Positions 11,701-23,700 of a stretch of DNA of 35,193 nt are shown one piece after another. The notes below the pieces were generated by a model. It did not search any database. It was not told where the DNA came from and saw only the letters and a list, made by a program, of their open reading frames with translations. Source of the DNA: Ophiothrix spiculata (taxonomy: Eukaryota; Echinodermata; Ophiuroidea; Amphilepidida; Ophiotrichidae); assembly GCA_000969725.1 (NCBI GenBank), contig JXSR01S007712.1; one strand, written 5' to 3'. Position 1 is the stretch's first letter. Each line of letters opens with the position of its first letter. Both the position numbers and the translations under genes were made by a program.

Positions 11701-14700
11701 TTATCAAGTGACAGTTTTATACAGATGCAGGAGAGAGACCGGAGTGTCTGGAATAGAAGCTGTGAAAGCGAGCAGGGACTGAAAACCAAATGAACATACA
11801 GGATGGGCTAGGAATCCAACCTAGGACTCATTGGTACAAAGCAAGGGAAGTATCGCTGCGTTACATCGTTTCCGTTGATCAAACCAAATTGATGCACAGT
11901 TAGTGCAAATGTAATGCAGATATGTTGAATGCACAACAAAATTGGATTTGAAATTACTGCTAAATGTGCATTAATTTAATTAGTGGATGGTCCCTCGTAA
12001 TAGAGGTCAATGAAGTGTAGGAATGTGTGAACAGGGGGTTAGCCTCACAGAATTCTAAATAAGCCAGAACTAAATACTTCTCTTTGTTTCCATATCCTTT
12101 TTCACTGAATTACTTTCATTTTTACCATAACATTGCCCGAGGGGTCAAATACGTATGATCTTCGAAGTTATTGCTACCTACCAGCATACCAGTACCTGTA
12201 TCTGTCACCATGGTAGGTATGAAAAATTAAGTGCATTGAGGGTATGAATTTTGATAATGTCTCACAAATGGAATATTTTATTAGGATTTTATACCTTTTT
12301 GCATTTTTATCCTGAGCTAATCACTGATTATTACACATAATAAAAAGACTAACAAAATATGATGTGGTAAAAGGTGCATTGTGCATCCCGGTTGTGCTTG
12401 AGTGACAAAATGTTAAAAGTTGTGAACACAATAATTATTTTATCTGATACTTGAATTTCAAATGGGATTTGTATAAAGCATGCATTTTAGATACAATTCA
12501 AAGTACAATATCTTTCACATGATGGTTAGTTTTGTGCTCATGGTCACTACATATACACTGTTAACAGGATTCCAACTCAACTCCCAATGCCCAAAGATTA
12601 AAGTGTCAGGGACTTATACCACCAGACCATGTTTGTCTGTCAATATTACTTCAAAGATTAATTAAATTATTTCTAATGTTACATTTGCAACAAAACAATA
12701 AGCTCACCAATGTATCACTTGTATGAAGTAACAGATTACACAATTTTAAAACGTATGTAGAACATTTGAAACATGTGACAGAAGAGAGAAAAAGAGATAG
12801 ATATAGGGTGATGGAGAGAAGCAATTTGGTTGAAAGAAGTATTGATATTGACATTTTTAGCCATAATAAGTGTTTGAATCCTATGCGTTATATTGCTTTT
12901 GTAGATCTATGAAATAAATATGATTTTCGATAAGAATTGAACTGAAGATCAAAATTGTCTGAATCGAACAAAAAAGTATAAATTATAATCAAAAAGGCAT
13001 ATATCAGGAGGAGATCCTTTCCCTCAATCCTGTCACATCACAACACAGTGCAGATTAAATTTTAGTACAAATGTATTTGTCATTTAACCCAAAAGCACCT
13101 TAGATACAGAAAGTGCTATTTTCAGTTTGACAAAATGTGTGAATGATCTATCTTTATGGTTGATGAGCAACATGCTTAAGCCTAACGATGCAAAAACAGT
13201 TGATTTACCACTATCTGAAGGAAGACAAAAAGATTTAGTAAGTTTAGAATAGACCTTGCCCCCGAACCTTCCAATCCAAACCCTAACACTATTTGTATCC
13301 AAAACCCTACTCCAACCACTAAAACTAAAAACGTATGGGGCATAGCCTATTTTAACGTTATCCCATGTACTACAGTCCATCAAGTTCATAGTTGACAATT
13401 TAGTGAAATACTTTTCAAGCTATATTGGTTCATTATTACATTCCTCAAAAAAGATAAAGAGAAAAGGAATCAAAACTGCAAAAACAAAAAAGAAACCCCC
13501 TATTGGGAAGAATTTGCTTGATTTGCTAAGGTTTGTGTGGAGGAGATTAAAGAAACAATCCAGATTTGAATTTGGATAACAAACNNNNNNNNNNNNNNNN
13601 NNNNNNNNNNNNNNNNNNNNNNNNNNNNNNNNNNGGCATAGACTAACCTTCCAATCCAAACCCTAACACTATTTGTATCCAAAACCCTACTCCAACCACT
13701 AAAACTAAAAACGTATGGGGCATAGACTATTTTAACGTTATCCCAGGTGCTACAGTCCATCAAGTTCATAGTTGACAATTTAGTGAAATACTTTTCAAGC
13801 TATATTGGTTCATTATTACATTCCTCAAAATAGATAAAGAGATAAGGAATCAAAACTGCAAAAACAAAAAAGAAACACCCTATTGGGAAGAATTTGCTTG
13901 ATTTGCTAAGGTTTGTGTGGAGGAGATTAAAGAAACAATCCAGATTTGAATTTGAATAACAAACTGCAATGAAGAATTAGGAGAGTTTTGCAATAGTTAT
14001 TTCGAACAAAAACAGTTCTATTATGAGCTTTAAGAAACCAGGGATAGTCAGCAGCATAATTTATAAGAAATTGTGAAAATATATAGGAAGGAGTTAATAT
14101 ACAAAATGTCGTATTCAGATTTGTAACACAGCCTTTTACCAAACCAGATACCATTAGCGCACTTAAGAGAAGCTGGTAAAGAAAAAAAGGAGTAAAAAAG
14201 AAAAAAATGTTTCAGATTTACTGAAGTTCAGTGATTTGAGAAACTTCTTTTCCAATTTTATATCAGTCTTTCAAGATAGAACAAATGTTTAAATGACAAA
14301 TAATTAAAAGACAAACTTAAAGGTAAGACAAATATGAAATATAAAGAATGGAATGTGATAAGATGTTTTTCAGTGAAAACATCCATTAAGAAAATGTTTT
14401 AGACAAACATTATACCATGAACAAGAAGAGTTAAACCACATAAGGTAAAATTTCCAAACCACAATAAACAAAGAAAAATATAAAATGATTGGACAAATGA
14501 AGAAATAGTACCACAAAATATCCCAAGCAAAGAGAAGATGCAGAGAAAATATTTAGCAGCAGTTTTGAAAACTGTCTTACCTTTTCCAATCCGAATTTTT
14601 CCTAAAAGTCAGTGATTAAACAAAGTATTTTCTTTAATATTTTTTAATGTAACAAGATTTAAACATATCACGTTATATATACAGGGTGAATGTATTTTTA

Positions 14701-17700
14701 TGAAAACACTGAAATAAAATATAATTTTTGAGAACAGAACTACAGAACTTGAAAAGAAAGAAAAAGCCTTTTAGTCTGTGTATATCATGTGAATTTTGCA
14801 ACAATGTGTCAATCAACTTACCATCTCTATAGGGGTAAGGTTTGAGGACATATCCACAGTTTCCATTGCCACTGAATAAAGCTTGGGATAGCTGCATAGG
14901 CCGGCCTTCTGTCTGGTAGTTTAGTGCAACTATCAAAAGAAAACAAATACCTCAATGGAAATATTAGAATGAACTGAAGCATTGACAAAACTTTGAGATT
15001 GGAAAACGGAAATTAATGACAAATACTCTGCAAGGCAAAATGAATAGTGGTCAACTGAAATTAATGGGCAGATTTTGAGGGTGATATCACCCCCCCCCCC
15101 CAAAAAAAAAGATCAAGGATTCTTTGCTATATTTTGGATGAGTATGTAAGGTTCCAACCTCAGATCCTGTATCCATCTTTAGGGGGGAATTTTTTTCTTG
15201 AAAACTGTACACATTTAGGGATTTTTTCAAAGTGAAGACTTCCCCATTTTTTTTAATTCTCCCTCCCGGTATATTGGGATTTGGCAGCTACATTTAGTGG
15301 TGAGTATGAATACTTACCTAGCTGACATCCACAGTTCCACATAGGTTGTGGGTTATAATTGCTGGAATCAATCCTATATGCTGACGGGTACACTCTACAC
15401 ATATGTCTGGTAGTGAAGGCAACAAATTCCATCGGCTTGGTAGCAACCATATTACTGGCACGCATCTCACCGAGTGAGGGCAGCTCCCAACATGGCACTA
15501 AATGAGGACAGAAAGCGGAAAGACATGAATATAATCATAAAAAACAATGACAAAGTATTAAAATAAGGGCAATTCACCCTTGTTTCTTAAGGATGTAAAC
15601 ATAGGACATTTAAAACACAAGTCTGAGACAACCTTGAAAAGTTAGCTCTGCGCAATGTGCATTTATTTATTTATTTATTTATTACGGTTTAAAATACCAG
15701 AAATGCAGTCCGGAGACTGAAACAACTGGCTTACAATACACAAAACAAAAATTACAAACTTTCATGATAATACAGAGACAAGAGCATAAATTGCACAAAC
15801 GCTATGAAATAGCAACAGAATGCATTATACAATGAAATAACAGGAATTCAGTCTGTCAACAGCTGCTGGAATTGTGGATTTTCTGTATCTGGTGGTTATG
15901 CATCTGGGTGGATCAAGTTTATTAAGTCCTAAGATAACGACCATGCCTAGCTTGTTTGGAAGTAGGCAACATAGCCCTATGGCGGTCAGTATGAAAGATG
16001 CTTTGGCCAAACCCATCCAGAAGATTTTCATGTCTTTCGACCAGAGAACAGAGTTCAAGTTGTTTCAAAGCCTTTGCATAGGATTCATACTGGTTTCCTA
16101 GGATGATACGACAAGCTCTTTTCTGAATAAGTTCCAATTGGTCAGCTTGTTGTTTGGTAATACTACTGTGCCACAAGGGACTGGCGTATTCAAGAATGGG
16201 CCGTACATACATCCTGAAAACCGAGGTCAAATCCCCTGCAGAGGCCATAAAGCGTCTAAGGACATAAAGCTTATATATACATTCTTTTAAAAACCACCAT
16301 TGCCTCTATTGCTTTATCTATGATAATCACTCTAATATCACTTACTATTTAAAAATCCTCTGAAGTTAACAGATCTTGTAAGCTTAACCAACTCTGACAG
16401 TTGTCTGCTGAGGACGATACGTTTGCCTCGACCTCTTGGTGCGCTACCTGTCCGTGATGTTGTCGTCTGAGGAGCAGTCTTGGTTGACGGACTTTCGGGT
16501 TTGGTACATTGCTTGGGTAAAATAATAAACCAACTTTAAATGCAACATTTAAAAACGTATTCTTGTAATATAATACTGAAGATTTTTTAGAAATCTTGAT
16601 CCGAAACTGACAGACGATAATGAACTCATTATAATGAAAATGACCTGTTGTAATATAAAGGCACATCTAAACAAACAAACCTGAAAAGTTCTGATTTTTT
16701 GATTAATTATAAATTCTGTGACCCCATGCATGAACCCCGTATCCAACAGGTTGACAAGTTACTTATCCTTACAAACTTTGATGTAATTATCTTCCCTTTG
16801 GTGTTGTGTGAGTTGTCAAATTCATGTATGGGGAAAGTGTAGCAATGAGTTCCATGCATGAACCCCGTATCCCACAGGTTTCCAAGTTAGTACACAGGGG
16901 AAAACTAGGTTAAAGTTTATTTTGATGAGTAACTTGTCAAACTGTGGGATACGGGGTTCATGCATGGGACCACAGAATTCTAAGAAATTTTCAATTAACA
17001 TCTAATTAATCTTCCTGTTCTAAAGAGAATCAAAGATTCAATGTTTCTCTTCATTAAACCAAATTTTGTCTGAATAAATTAAACTACACAAATCTGTTGG
17101 CTATACCAAAGTTTGTTAAGAAATGCCCCATGTCAATTGCACATGCAAAAAAATAAATGAATCAAATAAGTAATTTAAATTGTGGATCTTCAAAATGAAA
17201 CAGGAAGGTATTAAAACCATTCAAATCAAGAGAGAAGGGTTTATGTTGCACCCATGCATCAGCATTACTGCCTCTGGTATACATGCAAGGAGTGGCCAGT
17301 TCAAATCCTGTTTTATATTAACTCATTCCTTTTGGATGACAAAGACAGGACAATTAGGGTATATAATGAACCACATGCAGTTAGTCTAAAATTGGTAAAG
17401 GTACGTTCAATGTAAAGTTTTTCTACATCCCGTAGAGCATTTTCAACATCTATCAAATGCTATGGTGCAAAAACTGAAACGATTTGTCAATGGTAACTAA
17501 AACTTATTTTTCATAAGTTTGACAATTCTTAACTTGTCTGATGAAGAACCATTTTAAACTTCAAAATAAACAAGGTTTATGATGGACGTGTATCAAACAC
17601 AAAATGTCCAGTATGATTTGATTTAATGACTGACTTACTGCAATTTCAAAGGGGTATTAGATAAGTAACAACTTATTCACACAATATGTAATTTCCATAT

Positions 17701-20700
17701 ATCATCCCACTATGCTTTTATTTTGATAAATAATTTGCTTTTTTGACGTTAGCATCGTTCACTGTACCTCATCTTTCTCAAAACTTGACGTTCTGGATCC
17801 CGGTGCATCAGAGTCTTCTCCTAGATTTGGCACATCACCACTCTCAGATTCTGATGATGATTGAGATTTAGGCTTTTTCTAAAGGAATCAGAAAACATAA
17901 GTGCCATCATATCGAGCTATTTGACTGTTATTTATCATACCTCTGTTTAGTGTTTCCCAAAATAAAAAATATCTTGGTCTTTCACAACTTTTTAAGCCTA
18001 CAAGGACCAATTATAGGGCTCATAGACTCTTGAAATATATGCTGAAATTTTATCTGGCTCAACAGACATCATTGGGTCAGAAATTCTTTATCTTCTGCTT
18101 GACATATATATTAAAGAGTTGGCTGAATGCTTCATGTAAAATCCCTGTCCTTTGGAGAGGATGTTAATCTGACAGTCCCATGTGAACATAGATCACAGTC
18201 AGATTCATACAAGGTGGGTGTTCTACCCATAACTATAATCCCATCAATCAATCAATAATTTAAGGATATAATTCCTTTAATCCTTACTGGACTCAAGCAA
18301 TTCAGATCCAGCCCTTGAATTTCAGTCTAGACCATCATATCTTACAGGCATAAATATGGGTTGAGACAGGGCACAACCATAAGGGGAATGGTCCATAAAA
18401 AGGCTGAGAACATGGGCTAAAGAATTTAAAAGGAAGGCACATATATCAAAAAATATATCATAACAGGGATTTCATATTATAAAACAAGGTCTCATTTCAT
18501 AAAACAAGGTCTCCAAACAAAGTCTTATATCATAAACAAGGTCTCATAACAAAATAATGGATTAAGTTGATCATGCTTTAGTAAGATGTTCTTCATGCTT
18601 GGACAAGGAACTTTACCTTTCTGTTAATTACTGACTGTATTAATGTGACAGTTCTCTCTGGTAGCGATACTCCTATAACAAGTAATTGATATAATTTTGA
18701 TTAAAGATTTCTTGCACTTACTTTATTAAGCTTCAGTCTCCTCAGTGTGCCAGTTAGACTGGTGGCTTTGGTGTTGTTTCCAGCAGGTTGCTGGCCCGCA
18801 CTTTCTTGTTGTTGCTCACGAGCCTGGTATCAAAATAAAACAAGATTAGCACTTTGCTAATTTTTTTGCATAACCTTGTGCATATCATGTATATTTCATG
18901 GAACAAAGTTGTTATAAAGTTTCATAATGTCCATAACTGATTATCTTGAATATATTCTAATTTTATAGATTATTCAACTTAACAGAACTTCCTTTTTTCC
19001 AGACAGTTGAATCTTAAGGGGTATCAAATATCCAGGGTCTGTACCTCCATCAAATTCTTAAAACTAAGGCTTCTCTCAAATGCAAGTATTCAAACCTTAA
19101 CTGCTATTCTCTTCTACAAACTATTTGATGGTGTAATTGGTTTCTTCATCATGCAGTATTGTCAAAGTCTTTGCTGAAAAATCTTAAAGCTGCTGACGAT
19201 TAAGCCAAGAACCTATCTATAGTTGATTCATACCTTTACTGCTATTCTCATCCATGCACTTTGCAAGGATTTGATAGATTTTTTCATCTATGTCATCTGA
19301 GCCATTGCCAATGATTAAAATGAGAACCTATCTAGTTGATTTTTACCATAAATTATATTCTCTTCCATGCACTCTGCAATGGTCTGACAGCATGGTTTAA
19401 TAAATAATAATAATATGCACCCTTTTATATAGCGCTTAATAACCTAAACAAGATCTCAAACAGCTGCCTATTATTACCGCTGCCATCAGGAAATCGTCAC
19501 AATCATATCGCATCAGGTACGGGTGCCACCAGGCAGAAGTGTACTCACTATCTGCACTTAGATCATAATATTCCCCATAACAGCTCCCCAATAGCGTTCG
19601 AGTTGATGAGGCAAGCGTGATAAAGTGGTTTTTCTTTGACTGCTATCCTCTTCTATGCACTCTAAGATGGCTTTATTGGTTTCTTTTCATCAATTCCATC
19701 TGAGCCATTGCTAATGATTAAGCTAAGAACCTATCTAGTTGATTCGTACATTTGCTGCTATCCTCTTCCATGCACTCTGCAATGGCTTTATTGGTTTCTT
19801 TTCATCAAAGTCATCTGACCCATTAATAATGATTTAGCCATGAACCTATCTAGTTGATTTTTACCTTTGATGCTTTACCTGAGAACCAAAATACTTACCT
19901 TTGCTGCTATTCTCTTCCATGCACTCTGCGATGGCTTTATTGGTTTTTTCTTCATCAATGCCATCTGGGCCATTGCCAATGATTCGAAACGCTGTGACAT
20001 GCTTCTCTTCTCCAACTGAAAACCAAAACAATATGAAAGGACTTGAAACATCTTCAAGTACAATAAACTGTCAACCTTAGGCTGCGATAACATAGAAGGT
20101 ATACATTCCCAGGGAAGGCACTCATATTTTTAGTGAAAGGGATAATTAACCATTAATGTCAAATATGAGTACCTTCCCCAGGAGCGTACAGCAAATACCG
20201 TATACTTCTATGTGATAGTAGCCTAAGAGAACAAGATCTCACTAAACCTCATTTTTAAAACTCATGAGTTCAAGTTCAAATACATCACAGACAGAGGTTA
20301 AATGAGAGGATCAAATCACTGCCAACAGCAACTCAGCATTGGCTTGTTATGAGTGACATAGGTTTTGAGAAGAGGAGGTAGCCTGTTTAAATCCTGGTGA
20401 CTCGTATTGAGGAGATACAAACAACTGGGTACCTGAACATCATTAGCTAGGATGTCTTAATTCATGATTCAAAGGTAATTTATGTTCGGTAGATTGGATA
20501 AAACAGGGAAAACAAGTTACCTTTCATTTCAAATTCATTATAATAGGGCATCATCTTTAGAAACAAAACTTGGTTATCCCATTCAAGATTTGTTCATACA
20601 TGCTCCAAAAATACAATGAAAATGACTTGTTATTAAAATCCACCATTAACAGGAAACAGGATTTCTGAGCATTGTACAAAAAGCTAAGCCCACAAGTTCT

Positions 20701-23700
20701 ATGTGTTACTTAATTCAAATTCTGTGTAACAAATTAGACAATTTCCATGATTTTCCTTTTTCCACAATAAAACACTGAAAGTTGAATCCAAATTTTCCAA
20801 ATATATTTCTTTTTAAAAATGGCAACACCTCCCAGGGACTAGCACATTTCTAAGAGGTGACTGACTATCAATACTCATGCTAAAAGTAGAATATCATAAT
20901 TTGAAATAAGGGTGTTTGTTTATTCAATTCGGCATTGTAAACCTTGAATTAATGCTAGAATGGATTTATTCTATGGTTGATTGCTGCTCCATTATCACTT
21001 TGTTGTTATATTTTGCAAATCAACACAAAAATTAAGACTTTCTACACAATTTTCACTACTTTGTGGCATTTTTTATTTTTTCCATTTTTCCATATCACAG
21101 AAAAATTGTGGGTTTAAACATAGCATGTTTTTTACTACCTTGAAATCTTCATCCAATTCATCTGCACTGTCTTCTTCACTGACCTCACCAGCCTCCAGGT
21201 CCTCATTCTCATCAAACTGGAATTTCTTGGCCTACAGTACGAAAGGAAAAATTGATTTGTTATATTTCACAGCTAACTTTGATAAATAGAAATAGGTTGC
21301 TTTTCTGAAAAAATAAAATCAGTAGTTAGCACCTAAATGGTTCTGGGAGGTGTATTAGAAAGCCACAAAGGTACAAGGTTTGAAGTATACACTTTTCTTA
21401 GTACCCTTAAAATCAAAAATTGAGGGAAAACAATGATAGCCACAAAGGTACAAGGTTTGAAGTATACACTTTTCTTAGTACCCTTAAAATCAAAAATTGA
21501 GGGAAAACAATGAAATGGCAATAATGTGTATTAAATGGATCCGGCCGGAAAAAGGATAACATTTGCCTCAAAAAAATTTAAAAAAAGGCAGTCAGCTTTT
21601 GGGAACTCTCACATCATTAAACTTATTGTAAGGGTATATTACTGCAATGAAATAAAAAGTTAACCTATGGACTGTTAGCCAGGAATTGAACAAAGTAATG
21701 ATATTGGAAAAGTTATATATGGGGGTAGCAGAAACCCACATAATTTATGTAATGCAGATCAAAAACACAGTGTGCAACTAAATGTTGTCAATATGAATGG
21801 TCAATGAGTGGATTATATATTAAAATGTCATTAAATGTGGACCAAAATGACAATATCCCTTGCACAAATTAACAAAACATATAAACACTGATTGTTAAAT
21901 ACACAGTAGCCAAGATTTTACCCTAAAATTGGACCTTTTGGAGATATCATTTTCTTTTTTTATTAACCAAAAATGAATTTCAGTGGTTTTCAAAATTGAC
22001 AAACTAAAAAAAACAAAAAACAAATTTACAACTTTTACAGATATTTTGTATAGTATTTTACAGAAAAAAATGAGCATCCTGAAACTATTTTGACCTTTTA
22101 GGGTCTTTTTGACATTCTTAATCTTTTTAAATGCGACATGTCCAATACTGTCACTCTTAAGGATGCAGGAGTGTATATGGCACCCCTCTGACAAGAAAGC
22201 TTGCATGTGACATGAAACACCCTGCCTTAAGTACAAGCAAAAAATATATCTCCAGAATGCCCTAATACTAGCACACAAATCAATTTATGATATGTTGGAT
22301 TCCATTTAAAGACAAAAGGGACAAAAACCTAGTCATAATGATATAATTATTATATTGATTGATACAGGGGCATCAGAAGAAAATAAAAGTGGTGTGACCT
22401 GTGGTAAAAGTGGTGGGGCCTTTGGGCTCTTAGTTATCAACAACTAAGCCCTAGAAGACAACAGTTACTAGAAATGAATTTGTACAGTACTATTTGTGGT
22501 TATCTATGCTAGGACTAATAAAAGGCATCAAATTAAATCAAATTCAGTTATTTTTCTTTTTTCTGAGCGAAAAATGGTGCTGCCAAAGCCCACACGGTTC
22601 ATATGATATGAAATGTATTCGTCTATTGCAAATCTGTTCTTAACTCCATAATTTTTAAATAGCGATTTTCCTTTTTCACACTATGTAGGCAGCAGGTATT
22701 TTTCATTACAAATAAAGGGAACCATTCCAAAATGGAAAGAGAGGAACAATGAAATGCATAAACAGCATACGGGCTTGGATCAAGAATTAGACATAGGACC
22801 TGTTATATGCAGGATCAATTATACACTGTTGCGGATAACACTTTATAATGAGGTTTTGGCATTCAGTTCGTGCAATTTTCAATTTATGTACAATCATATC
22901 CCTAGATGTAAATCTTTCATACATGACATGTGTTTGAGTTGATGGAAACTAATGCAAATCAGGAGACATCATGGCCCATATTCATGAACCCCAGATTCCT
23001 TTTATCCATTTGCGGTGCGGTTGCGGTGCATTTTGCACTGTAAGGGTACTGGTAGTAGTATAATGTAAAGCACAAGATTGAATGGAGCTGATTGGTATCA
23101 GGTTGAAGCTGAGATTCAATTTTGTCCGTCCGTTTTCAATGCGGTTCCATGTCATCTTCTTCTCTGTATGAAAAATTTTGCATGACCAAAACAGATGAAT
23201 CGCTCCAGGAACGGATTCAAGTAAATGCATGAGTTTCTGGATAGCCGCACCGCAAACGGACCAGATAAAAGGAATCACTCTCGCTGAAAACCATTATATC
23301 ATTTCAAAATGCACCGCAAAACACACCGCAACTGCACCAGAAACGGATAAATGGAATTTGTACTTAACTCTGATTGGTAACTAGCCTATTGTTCACCTGC
23401 CACATGATAGGGACTAATAGTTGCTGACTAAAGTTAGCAAGGTTTCATGAATATAAGCCCTAGATCTTTTGAAACAGACTTGGCCAACTTGCAGGACACA
23501 TCTCAATTTGGTTATATATAATACTAAAATGATATGAACATAATGCATAACATGCACAGTCATGCAGACTTGATGAAATGAAGATTACAAGCTTGACAGA
23601 GTTATGATTAAAAACTTGATGAAAATAGTGAGAAAACTGATGAAGAAATGACAAAAGATGACGAAGTAAAGGTAATGAAAAACTTGATGAAAGACTGGTG

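Larger units (their letters stand above)
11273..14580 (-). other. Long intron with assembly gap and duplicated flanks
   Basis: Intron between the Y and C2 exons, interrupted only by the candidate microexon at 14581-14601. It contains SINE-like pieces at 11740-11880 and 12540-12645 and the 50-N gap with its duplicated flanks. The short open frames (for example 13084-13398) resemble no known family. Confidence 0.65.

Noticed and set aside
13084-13398. 104-codon minus-strand open frame, repeated in part at 13500-13778
   Set aside because: It is partly within the block duplicated around the gap, has no recognisable domain and no matching exon phase. It is treated as intronic.
18617-18672. Exon-like 56-nt segment with acceptor ttgttatag and donor gtaaagt, open as [18 protein letters not shown] in one frame
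   Set aside because: Its neighbours are both phase 0, and 56 nt would shift the frame; the open frame also needs a phase-1 entry. It could only be a frame-breaking (poison) exon, for which there is no evidence.
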